A stretch of DNA of 64,000 bases from Crotophaga sulcirostris (taxonomy: Eukaryota > Chordata > Aves > Cuculiformes > Crotophagidae). The position numbers and the translations under genes are program-made. The stretch's first letter is position 1. Each line of letters begins with the position of its first letter. The notes under the pieces are model-generated. The model ran no database searches and was not told where the DNA came from. It worked only from the letters and a program-made list of their open reading frames with translations. The stretch lies in contig VYZB01000373.1 in assembly GCA_013397455.1 (NCBI GenBank), positions 530,894 to 594,893 of the forward strand, written 5' to 3'. Positions 12,001 to 24,347 of the stretch are shown here, piece by piece.

Positions 12001-13467
12001 TAACATACTGTGTGGTTGTAGTAGTAAGCGAAGCAAACTGGGCCACAGAAGGGCTATAATATCAGAGGAAAGCAAAGCAGCACCGTCAAGCAGACGTTTC
12101 CACGCCTGGAAGAACAACCCTTAAAATTCACACTTGGAGAATGCAGAGTCTTGAGCACCGCCTAGACCAGTGCTGGCGCTAAAGCAGGGTACAAACCTTT
12201 AGCAGACAAAGAATCCCAGTTTTGTGTATGAGTTACCTCCATGCAGAGGTGGGAAAAGCTTTGAATGTTCCTCCTCTGGCCAGCCTGGGCTTGTGGCTGT
12301 GTGTTTCATCCTGCCTGGCATTCAGGTGACTGGGCTCCAGCAGGAACATGGATAAGGGTAGTAAGCCAACTTACTGAGATCATGCTGCTGCTTCACCCTC
12401 CAGCTAATGACAGTGATCACCTTCAGTCCAATAAACCCAGCTTTGCTTCTGCAGATACATCCCTTACATGCTCGGGGGTGTGGGACCACATCGGGCTTTG
12501 TCGCTGCGATCTGCTGGAAGAGGCGTAAGTGGGAGATACTCAGACACAATGTGGCTTAAGGCAGTGGAAACAGTGGGAAAGAGAAGGAAAAAGCTTCCAA
12601 GGGGAAACATCTGTTCTCTTTACCATTAGCTGCAAGTGGTACCTTTTTAATTATTGAGATGCTGAAGCTGGCAGAGATTGCAAAGTGGATTGGCGTGGTA
12701 ATTATTTAGAAGAGTCCCAATTGCTGGTGAGGATACCCATGTAGTCATTTTCTAACTGGATAGAGGGAGAAATAAACTCTTCACGTATTTATTATTATTA
12801 CTGCCTGTCAATTATGAAGATTTATTCATTCCTGCCAAGCAACCTTGAGACTTGGTTTTATCACTTCACTACTGCTGCCACAACACTATTATATATGTGA
12901 AAATGTGAAAGCAAAGCATGCTTTTTAAAGCTATACACAATTCATCTTCCTGAGTATTGACAGCTCCCCCCATATACAAGATAATACCATATAACATGCT
13001 GACCATGGCATTACAAGGTGCTTCTCTGAGCTTTGATCCAGCACATCATCTTAGCACACACACCACAATATCTTCAAGCAAGTTGAAAGTGCAAGGAGAC
13101 CAAGCCTTAGTGTTTTCCACAGCTTTATAGATTGCCGCATTAAACGGTGTAGTCCATCAGGCTCACGTGCTGTTGAGCACACAATTAAGCCCATTGAAAC
13201 TGGGATTTCAGTGGGTGTAAATTCCCCATCGTGCTGAGTCAGACCCTGAATTTGAGGCAGGTTGACCAAGATCTTTGGGAAATGTGGGGATGCTGCTGTC
13301 TTGCCATTCAGTGTAGCTCATTTAAGCTTCTGGATGGATGCAGTAAAGGTTTAGCACAGAGCTATTGTGTTCTGGTCCAAGAGGAAATGGCTTATGATGT
13401 CTTTTTCCTCAGGATTTGTGGCTATTCCAGAGGGAGGCTCTGGCATCTGCTGTTGGCAGAAATCTGA
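9055..13467. other. Anonymous non-coding DNA
   Basis: No gene recognised. A CT-rich simple tract lies at 9529-9558. The longest frame is 146 codons (minus strand, 9064-9504), overlapped by frames on both strands. An AT-rich patch at about 12640-12830 has several TAATTATT-type strings and could be conserved non-coding sequence, but nothing in the window proves it. Confidence 0.6.
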
Positions 13468-13511
13468 TTTCCTCTTCTCCTCTCCTCTCCTCTTTTCTCC
13501 CCTCCTCCTTC
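13468..13511 (+). repeat. Polypyrimidine tract with CTCCT-like repeats
   Basis: About 44 bases composed entirely of C and T, built partly from a CTCCT pentamer and CCTCC variants. Such a tract could form triplex (H-) DNA. It could resemble a splice-acceptor tract, but no exon-like frame follows. Confidence 0.85.
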
Positions 13512-14584
13512 AACATTTCATTTTGTTCTCAGTAAATCTCAAGCACCTTATATTTAATTTTTAGAATAATGAGGTTCTTATTAAAAGGATCACAGTGCCA
13601 CTGTATTTCCTGCTTAGGTAGTTGCGACCTTGGCAATGTCCAAGCATGTTACAAACACCAGTGAGCAGGCCACCACTGTGTGAAGTACTTCGTTTTATAC
13701 TCAGGCTTTGAAAAACCAAAGAAAATGTAGTAACATAGAATGTTCGATTCTTCTCTCTGGTGTTTCATGACTGTTTCTTATAAACTCCATATAAATATAT
13801 TAGCTGCAAATAAATAGATATATATGACTAAGCTGTGATTGCATGTCCACATGACTTTTTGCACTCCTTGGGCTTGGCAAGGTGCAACATGCAGCATTTC
13901 TCTTCCAATGTGAGAGGCAGGCACAGTGCCTGGACAGAGATCAGGGCCCCAGTGGGGGCCACCACAGGTGCACAGGTGGAGGGATGCAGCTCTCTCCGAG
14001 TGCTGTCCTACCCCCTTGGCCACTGCTTGACTCTATAAGGAACACGTGGGAAAGCAGAAATTTCTACTCGAGCAAAACTGCCTGTTTTTATTCCCAGTGG
14101 TGCATTAAAGTTCAGCCTAGGGCAGGGATCCTACTGATTTTCAAAAAGAGGAGCAACCGCTTTTGGTTTTCATGAGTGAGAGGCAGATTTTTGGGGGCAG
14201 AGTCAAGGAGATAAGGGCATGGCATCCCCCCACACCCTCAGCTGGGAGGCTGTCCCTCAGGAAAACCTTGCCCATCTGTTCCTACCCTGCTCCCTGTCTC
14301 CCGCACAGCTGCTCCCTGTGCCTGTTGCTCTGTTTGCACTGCACCCCAGGGCGCACGCTCTCTGAAGGGTGGGGGACTCCAAAATTTGATGTCACACACT
14401 TTATTTCAGGACCTGTCTGAAAGATGGGGCAGTTGAAGCCCCGCTGCCTTGTGTGCTATAGCCAAAATACAAACGATGTCACCAGTGAGCCCTGAATGAG
14501 CGGGACCCACTTGGCCACTCTGCATCAGGGGCCAAGTTCCCGGGCAGGGGCCTCACCATAAAAGTCCTTTTCAAAGCCTCATCC
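13512..14584. other. Anonymous non-coding DNA
   Basis: No gene recognised. The part at 13790-13830 is AT-rich with ATATAT strings. 14160-14580 is GC-richer, with overlapping short frames only. Confidence 0.55.
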
Positions 14585-14682
14585 TGAGACACTGCAATAA
14601 TTTGGGGCCATCTGCGCATTTGCCACCTCACTGCTCACCTCTTTTTCCAGATCATTAAGGCATGCATGAAGCAGCACTGGCC
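14585..14682 (-). mobile_element. Ancient CR1-type LINE relic, RT catalytic region
   Basis: Read on the minus strand, this resembles the stretch of an old CR1-clade reverse transcriptase running into its catalytic aspartates. The frame gives NDLEKEVSSEVA, where the family usually has a similar INDLEKG...SEVAKFADDT block. The DNA expected for FADD is mutated so that the aspartate pair is lost (the frame reads AQMAP). The match fades on both sides, so only about 100 bp can be assigned. It is strongly diverged and clearly inactive. It could come from a related CR1/L3-like family rather than the one that produced the younger copies in this window. Confidence 0.6.
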
Positions 14683-17600
14683 TTCTTAACGAATTTGCAA
14701 ATCACTCCTACGGCTATGCCGAGGAAAATGATCCCAGCTCCTTATTTTCCGCCTCCATCTCTGTTTCACCATACTTTCCCTCATGTGATGGGGTGATTTC
14801 CCCATCATGATTATGCAAGGTGTGTTAGCAACCAGGTTCCTTCATGTCCTGTACAGAATTAGGGCTTGGATTTCTTCACAAGCCTTTGGGGAAGAGTGGG
14901 TGCTGCTGCTGCTCTTGCTGGCTCCCCCGGCCACGCTGCAAGGCTGCTCTCTGTGCTGTGTGTGTCAAGTTCATGCTGTGCTGCTCTTCCAGAGGCATCT
15001 GGGGAAGTTTTTCCATTGCTGCTGGTCTGCTTTGCAGCTTTTTGCAGGAAGCTTTGCTGCACCTGCAACCAGGACGGGCACAACCTGGAAAAAAAAGATA
15101 TAAATAGTAAAGTTAGAGTCACCGTCATTCAGGGCAATTAGTTTTATTTATACAAACATCCCTCCCCCACTGTAGTTTTTGCTCCCTTGGTAACTATTCA
15201 CTTTTATTCCTCCACAAGTTTCCACTGCCTTTTGCTTTGTCTGGCCATCAGCCCTGCTGGGTCAAATGCCCTCGTGCCAGGGAATGCTGCTTGCTGGGTC
15301 AATCCAAGCGCAACGTCCCCACGCAGCAGCCATGGGGCTGCTGTGGGGTAACCAAAGCAGAGGTGCAACAGCAGGGCTGCACTACTCACTCCAGGTTTCA
15401 CCACCACCACAGCCACTTCTGGGGAGCCAGTCCTGAGCTTGCTGTGAGGGATGGGTTGCTTATTAAACTGCTTGCCCTGCTGTGCAGCCCACTCAGCAAG
15501 GCCATCACCATCATGCTGGTTTTGTCTGGCACCTCCAGCCATTCCTTCTACCTGACAGTAGGGGAGAACCTGTCGGGGAAACCTCCCCTTGTGCAAAACC
15601 ACACGTTCCAAAAATGCACCATGGGATACAGCCCTGAGGAGGAAGAACAGCCCAAAGCCAGTCTCAGATTATGGTTTTCCTTTCCACCAGCCATTTTAAA
15701 GAGAGGCACACAAACAACTTCAGTCAGATGGTTTGTACTTCAACACACAGGATGGATGGTACCTGCCTTCTCCACCACCTTTCCCAGTTGCCAGCATGGA
15801 GGCCTGGCAGCTCCACAGCAAGCTGGGGCATCACTTCATCACAGCCATCAGCCTGGTTGATGGGCAAAGCACAATCTCTTCCCCCAGCATCCAGCTGGCT
15901 GGAGAAGCCTGTGTTAGGTACGTCAGGAGGCAAAAAGTAATCACCAGCTGCGGGAGCTGCCTCCCACCGTAGTGGGGAGCACAGAGCCCTGAATTTTTGC
16001 TGGAGGCAGGGATACTTGCAGCCCCAGGATGTCAGGGTGCAGAGAACTCTCTGACTCGGCTCAGCTGTATTTTTTTTTTCATGCACCAAATGGAAAATAT
16101 TAGTCCATAAACAAAACAGACGCTGTGAGGAGGAGCATGGGGCAGCATGCCTGGTGCAGGAGCTGGTGCTGGAGCAGAACGCTCCCCACAGAGCTGAGCT
16201 ATGCCAGCTATGGGCTGCTGGGGAGCCGTGCTGGCACCATCCTCACCCAGACTGTGCTGGGAATAGCTTTTAGTGCTGCAAGTCACCAGGGTACGCTTCA
16301 TGGAAAAGCTTAAAGATGAAAAGTCTTCTGCACTTTCCCAAGCCTGCCCCGGAGGTTGGGGAAGGGTTCAGTGCGTGGCTGCCTGCCTCTCCAGAGATAA
16401 AAGGGAGGTGGCCAGCAATCGGCTTCCTGCTCTAAAACCAGCTTTATTTTATAACAGACATCCTGCTTGTCGTTGGCAGGTAGTAACCACAAAGCAGAAG
16501 GCATAACACACAAGCAGCACAGGGCTTTCTTGCCCAGTGATAAATATAGAGTTGGAACCTGCACCGCACCTGAGGTGACAACCTAGTGCAGACCCGCAGA
16601 AACACACAGGGAAAAATCACAGCTACAGGCAATGCACCTTGGGTACATTTTCTATAGTGCTTTTCATCCCCCACTTAAAATAAACCCAAAACTCGCTAAT
16701 TCAGAGCCACCACTTCTTCGCGCCATCTGCTTGTGAGCTGGCGTAGCTGACAGTACCTGGAGTCAGCTCTCCTGCCACCTGCTCCAGCTGGGTTTTCCTC
16801 CTCTGGCAATGCTATAACCTTCAGTTTGCAGCCTGCTCAAAGGTGATTCATTATTAAGTGATTGTAAAAGCATGGCCACCACAATGGACTTTTGGAGTTA
16901 CTCCCTCCTGCCCACCTCCTTGCATGGCCCAGGTCAGCCGAGTGGGACAGGCAAAGCACAGCGCCAAGCTCAGCCAAGGAGGAGTGTTGAGGGCCCTGCT
17001 GCACAGCATCCCACAGCTTCTGTCTCCAGTGTCCTCTGCAGATCCTCACCCAGACGCCAAAACTGGTGGAGGATCATCGGGAGGAGGTATTGCTTCAGGG
17101 ACAACCTTGTTGCTGGGCAGTACAGCCTCCCCCATGCCCTAGTTTTACCAAGTCAGGCTCCATCCCAGTCCCTGCAAAGCCTGGCACTTTCCCACTTGCT
17201 GAACCATCCATTTTCAGGCCAGAATAGACCATGACCATAATCTGGTTTTATGTCCTTGCACCAGTGTAAAGCTTCAGCCAGCAATTCCTGCACTGAGCTC
17301 ATGAGCCCTGCCAGAGGTAGTACCTGGCCTTGCAGAGGTCCAACCCTGATTCAAGGACTTCAGATATTTTTTACAAAAATCTTTGGAATCTCTTCAAAAG
17401 GCCATCCCTGCTCCCTCTCCAAACCCTGCAGCCAGCAGTGGTCCCGTGTCCCATCCCCACAATGTGGGGTGCCTGCACGGCCAGCATCCCTGCTGCTGGT
17501 ACCACTGCCCTGCTGGGGGACCAGAAACTGGGGCAAATCCTCCCCAGCTCTCTGGGAAGCACGGGCCATCCAAAGCAAACCTAAAACCTGAGCTTTCCAG

Positions 17601-20575
17601 CTGATCTTCTGTTTGTAGTCCTGGAGAGAGCTTTTGGGTACAAAAAAACAATCCCAAATGTCTATAAATAACCCTGAACTTCATCAGGAAGGCAGCTGCA
17701 TTTTGAGAAATGCAAAATATTATCAAACACAGAGGCTTCCGGCTAAAACTGGGGAGGGAATGAAAGCCCCCTAACTCCTTTTTTCTGTCTTCACCTGAGC
17801 TGTCCTTCAGACCTGGAGTATGTTTTCATCTGAGCACCTTTCAGGATGCAATGTTGTTTCCAGGGCTGACAGTGCTTCATGTCCTGCTTGGCCGGGACAA
17901 GGATGCACAGCTGCCATTGACGCCGCCTGCGTCAGAGGGCCCTGCTTTGTTTCTCTTCCCAAGATCAGCCAGGAACATTTAAACAAGCAACAGGGATTTG
18001 ATTTTATTGAAATAAATAATGAAAAAAAAATTCAAAAGATCCTTTTGTTTTATAAACCTGAAGTTTTTGGCTTCAGCTCTCTGACAGTGTCCTTTCAGCA
18101 CAAAGCAATCATAAGAAGAAACATGACAACAAGAAATATTAGCAGCTCGAACACCCTGCTCAATTTAATGCTATGTGTTATTGCAGGTCTGAAATGTTAT
18201 TTCTGCTGAATATACAAAACCTTTCTCTTTTATTCCTTCCATCCTCTCACACTTCTCTCCAATGGCAGGTCTTTGTGCTTCATCTTCAGAGTCCAGGGCT
18301 CGCTCATCTCACCAGGGCTGATATTTCCTAGCTCTGCTCAGGATGCTTTAAGCCCTGGGTGAACTTAGTGTTTCCACCAGTCACCTGCTACTGCTGCAAC
18401 CCTTGTGCAAGCATCAGTTTTGGGAACAGAAACCTGTTTGCCTGGGCTGAGCAAGCTTTTTCTAAAGAAAAAAAACTGTGCTAAACCTGAGGAAAGATTA
18501 CTCATCCCTTCTTTTAAGCTAGTAATTTTTAAAAGAGTTAAAATAGAAGGCTTTCAGGGCAGAAAAACTCCCAGCATCAGGCTACCAATGCCACAGAACG
18601 TGGTTTCGCTATGAGCAAGAGGTGTCAGGAAACAGACAATCCTTTTAACGAATACTCCAGTCACTTTTTTGAAACAGCTCAGGTCCTTCACCTGCTCTGT
18701 GTATGGAGGTACACAGCCTTCAAATTCAGAGTTTCTGGAATTACAGAGTCTCCAGTGGGGTTGCTGTCTGCAGAGAGCAGAAGCTCCCTGACTGGTACAC
18801 CCTGTGTAAATATTCACATGCACACTCATGGCAGCAGCTATATTTATGGCCACAAAGTCCCATGAAAGCAGATGGTGCTGTAGTAAAACTACAATAATCA
18901 GAGTGATTTACATACACAGGCAACTCCAGTTCTCATTAAGAATAAATTAAGTAAAGACACACAAGATGTAAGTTGCTCTCCAGCTCCGGTTCCAGGTGTT
19001 TTCAGTGTTGTCGATGCCTATGTCTGGGATGCTGCTGCAGTGCCAGGTAACAATGGGTCCTGGAAGCCCTGAATTTACATTTGCATGTGGAGTCTGAGCC
19101 AGAGTGTGCACCCAGGGCTTCAGTTCAAGCCCACCTCCAACAGAAACTGAAGGAAAAGATGCTTTTCTTAGGTTATAAGATTTTAAAGTCGAAGCTGAGC
19201 CCTGGTGCTAAGCAGTGCAGGCAATCCTCCCCTTAAAGCTGGTCTCCACGTGCCCTGAGTGCAGCTGCCTTGCCAGCAGCCCCCAAGCCTTCTATGTGCT
19301 CGGTGAGGTTGGTAAGGACAAACCTGGTCCCTTCCCCCTGCCCTTTGGCCATGGACTTTGGGTAAGAGAATGGCCTAATTGCCCAGTGCTGGGCATGTCA
19401 GTGATGTACTGGGGGGTCATGTCCCATCCCATTCAGCTTCCCCAACCCCTTCCCATGGGAGGTCCCAAGGAGTTTGGGTCAAGGATGCACGTGGCAGCGG
19501 GGACGGTGTGACCACACATGTGTACACCCTAGCCCACCTCCCTCGCTGTGTCTCACCTTTGAGAGGCTGCCCAGGCCTTCTGCTCACCTCCTTTTCTTCC
19601 TCTTCTCCTCCCAAAGCAACTGGCACCCACTTGAGTCTCCTCTGCCTGCTAGGAGCACACATAACCCCTCCACTAGCTCCCGCTGCCCCTGGCTCTGCCA
19701 GTTTGGATGTGGAGACAACAGCCGAGCCCCTGGCACCGCCTATGCCATGCAGCACCTTTTCCATTCCAGAGTGGTTTTGGAACAACGGCCTCAACTGGCT
19801 CTTGGTCAGACATGGCTGCTGTACCTGGAAAGATAAAGGGTAAAGTCCAGAAATCCACTTGTCCATCTCTGCTCTCCGGGGCTCTGCAAGGACTCGCCAA
19901 GGCATTGCGCCTCTCCTCATGGCCCTCACTTGCCCTGAGGGACTCGCTTTGTGAGAAAGAGGGGGAGGAAGGAGTAAAATTCAAGATGCAGCACAATTAA
20001 AGCTACCAGGAACCAGATGATCCAGCTGCCCCCCTGGCCCATAAGCATCCTCAGAGACCTCCCTGAGGGCACCCTCTGGGAGCTCTTGCAGCAAAGTCTC
20101 CAGGGAGCCTCTTCCCAGACAACAGCCTGCCTTCCCTTTCCTTTCATACACTTCAATTTTTGGGAGTTTCACCTGCATGTTATAGTTTTTGTTCACAATT
20201 TGTCCCTGTATGGTTTAATTTGCACCTCTAAAATTAAAACTAGCTTCCCTGCTGTTAGCAGACAGCAGATCTGAGCACCAAGCTATGAAGTTTTCTAACT
20301 TTCTGTCCATGTGAGGTCAGCCAGGCCCATAGTTCCTTGTAGCCTTGGTGTTTCTCAGCTCAGAGCTACATGAATGGGGAGCTGCAGCAATGCCAGAAAG
20401 TTTTAATGAAACTTTTTTTTAAAGCGTCATCAAGCTGCACAATTAAATGGCATTGAAAGACACCAGAAGACATCTGAAATTCATATTTAATTTCCTTTTT
20501 TAAAATCTGCCATTAATCATTGCTGCTCATGATATTGACACAGCGCAAAATATTCCATTGTAAAACCAAACATAA
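14683..20575. other. GC-richer non-coding DNA, many chance open frames
   Basis: This part is visibly richer in C and G and therefore poor in stops. It carries the longest frame of the window, 15237-15860 plus (207 codons), and a 170-codon minus frame at 19417-19929. Neither shows a domain, membrane segment or family motif I recognise. Frames are open on both strands at once (for example 14807-15141), the mark of compositional openness rather than coding. A T10 run lies at 16070-16079. I see no exon with convincing splice sites. Confidence 0.6.
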
Positions 20576-20918
20576 AATCGTAGAATCATGGAATGATGTG
20601 GGTTGGAAGGGACCTTAAATTTCATCCAGTTCCAACTCCCCTGCCATGGGCAGGGATATCTTCCACTAGGTCAGGTTGCTCAAAGCCTAATGCAACCTGG
20701 CTTTGAGCATCTCCAGGGAGGGGGCACCCACAACTTCCCTGGGCAAGCTGTGCCAGTGCCTCATCACCCTCACAAGTAAAAAAATTCATTCTAATTTCTA
20801 AGCTAAATCTCCCCTCTTTCAACTTAAAACCATTCCCTTGTCCTATTCCCTGATAAAGAGCCCCTCCCCAGCTTTCCTATAGACTCCCTTTTAGTACTGG
20901 AAGACTATTATAAGTTAT
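20576..20918 (-). mobile_element. CR1 LINE, 3' end fragment
   Basis: Minus-strand CR1 3' region, about 340 bp. The left end carries the reverse complement of the CR1 terminus (TAGAATCATGGAATG, then GGTTGGAAGGGACCTT). It is followed by the gccatgggcagggat and tccagggaggggg blocks and then the end of ORF2 (reverse complement of the aagagcccctccccagct and tactggaag blocks). The copy is severely 5'-truncated near 20918, which is normal for CR1. The terminal octamers are mutated, so it is an older copy than the one at 52082. Confidence 0.9.
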
Positions 20919-21265
20919 AAAGACCACCTTACTCTCAAAACAGGAATAAAAAAGGGACAGAGCAAGTTAGGAACCCTGTGACAAACGTGTGAAATGTATT
21001 CTAGAGTATCTTGCAATCTGCAAAGTAGCCTGTTCATTAGCATGCAATTAATCACTGCAGCCTTCATGTGTGACAGGCATGTATAATAAATACTTTGGAG
21101 CCTCCCCAAAGTGTGAGACTCGTGTAGCTCAAGGGGGAACTTTGCTGCTTGGCCAATGGGCTGAGCATGCTGGCTCCCTTCAGCTTCTGCCCTTGCAATG
21201 TCTAATTCCAGGAGGCAAAGCTGGCTGTGGTGATTCACTCAGGAGGAATGTCAAAACAGCGCAGC

Positions 21266-21313
21266 AGGCTGCAAGAACAGAAAACAGCCAGGCTGCAAGG
21301 GCAGAAAACAGCC
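21266..21313 (+). repeat. 24-bp tandem duplication, two copies
   Basis: Two adjacent 24-bp copies (21266-21289 and 21290-21313), each starting AGGCTGCAAG and ending CAGAAAACAGCC, differ at two positions. Because the unit is a multiple of three, it keeps a chance frame open, giving LQEQKTAR and LQGQKTAV. Confidence 0.85.
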
Positions 21314-23526
21314 GTCCTGGGCAGCCAGCCCCTGCCAGTCCCTACCCAGTGGCCTGAGCAGATGTCTAGGGAGGGCATAAGGAAAGCACAGGCATGCGGC
21401 GTGTCCGCCCAGGGCAATCCCACCTGGTGGCTCAGGGACTTCATGGGCTGGGGGTGACATCCGTGTGTTTAACTGCCCTTGAAGGATTTTGTTTCTTGAA
21501 TTTGTCTAGCTGCTTTTTGACCCCTTACAAAGCCCCAAGCATCCACACCATCCTTTGCCAACAATCTCAAAGGTCAACTAAGTGCTGAAATACCCTTTTT
21601 CCCTTCTGTTTCTTCTCAACCTGCTGCCTAATAAATTTATGTTATGCCTTTAAGTGTGGTGGGAAGGAATTATAGCTCCTTCCCATTTCCCTTTCTTTCA
21701 CAGACCTCTTGCATACTCATCCTGTCCCGAAGATATCTCTCTTCCAAGCTGGCACATCTCAGCCTATCTAGCTTGTCTTCCTGCAGAAACTGTTCTGTAC
21801 CTCTGCCTGCCTGTTTTCGTCCAGCCATGTTGATCTACCTGAGGCATCTCACAAGGAGCCAGTGGAGGTAGAAAGCCACATCAGTGGGATGCTCTGTATG
21901 AGTGTAGCATTACCCTGTACACAGCAGGTTGGACATCGTTGTCCTCTAATGCATGCTCAGCCATGGAGATGATGATGCTGGACATGCCCATGAGAACATT
22001 GGCACCTTCAGGCTGTCCAGGTCCACCTCCTGGCATGACCAAATGACCATAGTGCAGGCACAGCAAGGATGCAGCTGAGCATCACTTGACCCATCTTGGA
22101 AAACAGCACAGGTGAAGAAAGAACAGCCTGACTGCCTCAATTTCTCAACCTGTACCCAAGAGCACTCAGAAGGCAAACACAGAGCTCACATGTGAAGGAG
22201 GCTCAGGAGCAACCACAGAGGAAATGTTGTACTTCATATCCTAGGCAAAGGATGTTTCTCCCTGGGAGATAAACAGGCTGGAGGAGGATGGATGCAGCTC
22301 TTCCTTCTCATGAGGAGTGGTGGGAGCACTCCCCTGCTGGGCACCAACCTTCCCTCTTGCCCTGCCATTTCTGAGCTCATCAGCGTTTTTCAATTTACTT
22401 TAATTACTGCCTTTACCTCCTGCATTTGAGAAGCTGCCCACCCCCCACAGCTCGAGTGAGGAATGATAGTTTACCATCATTAAACCAGGCAGGCCGGCAA
22501 AATCCCATATGTTTTTCATATCTGCCTGGTTTTAAATGGGGACCAGCTGAGAAATACTTTGAGGACCAAACCCATACACAATCTAGCCTATGCTCCACTG
22601 TGTCTGCCAACACTGAGGACCAACCTCAATCAATTTTCTCTGCTGCAGGTTGTGTCCCAGTCTTGACCACGTCCTGTCTCTTGTGATTTCATGCCCTTTC
22701 TGGCCATCCACTTGATGGGGAGCTGAACAAAACCAGTACAAAAGGAGAGAAGAGCAAAATTTGTGCTGACATTTGTTGGCATTGTCCTTATTTTCTGGTA
22801 TGTGGAAAGTGTCTGATATTTATCAGAGAAAAAATGTCACCTCCTACCCCTTCCTCCCGACATATGTAAAAAAAAGAAAAGCAATCTGGAAGCTTTCAAT
22901 GCCCTGCATTCTTCCACCAGAGACACTCACAGCTACTTAATTTAAGCATTGGTGCCCAGAGTGCACCCCTAGGAGATTAAGGTATATTCAGGAGCTCCTT
23001 CCTTCTGCTGGATTACTTTTAAAGAATGCAACATGCTTCTCATCTTTGCAGCTTCTCACCTGATGTTCTGGGAATTGCCTGGCCATGACATTTGTACCAC
23101 TGTGGACCTTTTACATCCTCAGAGTCTCCTAGGTGAAAGTGATAAGAATGGAGGGCTATGTTCCCCCCATCCTTGGTCAATCGTGAATCCTGCTGCCCTC
23201 CCGTAATGAAAAATATCACACCAGTGACTCCTTTTCGGATGAAAAAACCCTACCTGAACATTGCTTCCTCTTTCTATTTTATGTGTCTTCTCCCTTTCCA
23301 GTTTGTGTCTTGTTGTATAACACTTTGGGGGAAAAGCCTACTGACATAAACAGTGTGAACCACAGCCTGCAGATGCATGGACATACGGGTGTATTTCGTG
23401 TGTGCTTGCATGTGCACGTATGCATATATGCAAACATGAGGGTTGATCAAAGTATTGCGCCCATATATTTATCATTTATTAAAATGCATTGCATTTTAAA
23501 AGATAGCATGGTAGATGTAATATGTA

Positions 23527-23547
23527 ATGCAAATGTCATATGCAAAT
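23527..23547 (+). promoter_or_regulatory. Pair of POU octamers ATGCAAAT
   Basis: Two exact copies of the POU/Oct consensus ATGCAAAT lie in the same orientation at 23527-23534 and 23540-23547. The starts are 13 bp apart, a little more than one helical turn. Related strings lie upstream: a dyad AAAATGCA-T-TGCATTTT at 23481-23497 and a TATGCAAAC near 23430. Octamers bind OCT/BRN-type factors in enhancers and promoters. Whether this site is used, or conserved, cannot be seen here. Confidence 0.25.
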
Positions 23548-24172
23548 AATTTACTTAGTGCCACAGCAAGAGTAATGGAAGACAAGGAATCTGACTCCCA
23601 GCAAGTCTGTTGGGTTTACATTTTACATTATGTACTCACTCCATTTGCAGGGGATGGCAGAAGGAAAATAGCTGTCAGTAATACTTTGTGAGGAAGCAGA
23701 TGCAACATGCAGAACTGCGTGCAGGCTTATGCAGCAACTTTTATTACCCAGATTAAGGATGGCAGGCAATTTATTTGCTAAAGGCCAACAGCAAATAATC
23801 TTTTCCCTGTGAAATGAATTTAGGCAGCTTGAGGTGGGGCCAGAAAGCAATTAAGTATATTATTAAAGCAGGGCAGGAGATTGCAATCGTACATATGTAT
23901 ATTATGTACATACATATACAGAAAGGCAAATAAGTCTGCAGCCACTTTTGGAACCAATATTCAAGTTTGAAATGCAATAGGCTGGAAAATAAATGCTTAT
24001 CTTCCTTTGCAAATGTGAAATCTTCCCCTTTAATCAGCTGCATTAATTATTCCATCACACTGAGTTTTTACATTTCTGAAAAGCAGAAAAGTTAATTTTG
24101 TTGCGGTTCACGGCTTTTCAGACTTCCCTGGGGCTGTGCACGGCGGGGCTGATGGCAGGCTGGCCATGAACT

Positions 24173-24347
24173 GCCCCCCTCCCCTTGCAGACACCCCACT
24201 AATAGACTTCTTGCCTCCAGCTCTGGGCTGAGCCCTCCACCGCGGCGGAGGGATTCCCGCAGCATCTGGAGACAGTGGGATACTCCATGCTGGATGTTGT
24301 CTGTTGTCAAGGAGATAAAGTATCTAGACTATCAGGCCAAACAATAA
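24173..24347 (+). other. GC-rich exon-like patch (weak)
   Basis: A good 3' splice-site pattern (pyrimidine tract ending in TTGCAG, 24173-24190) is followed by a frame that stays open for 51 codons, from 24192 to a TAA at 24345-24347, through CpG-containing DNA. Inside it is a near-perfect 20-bp palindrome (24233-24252: CCCTCC, A, CCGCGG, C, GGAGGG). I see no good GT donor after the GC-rich part and no recognisable protein. It could be a terminal exon of an unrecognised transcript or, more likely, chance. Confidence 0.12.

Noticed and set aside
15237..15860. Longest open frame, 207 codons, plus strand
   Set aside because: It lies in stop-poor GC-rich DNA with frames open on both strands, starts at a non-ATG codon, and its product shows no domain, signal or family resemblance.
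19417..19929. 170-codon frame, minus strand, with a Glu run
   Set aside because: Overlaps three other frames, and the Glu run comes from a CT-rich tract. Compositional, not coding.
23889..23920. TA-rich palindromic stretch as a possible replication origin or cruciform
   Set aside because: Only a 10-bp palindrome and a 7-bp imperfect stem. Expected in TA-rich simple sequence.
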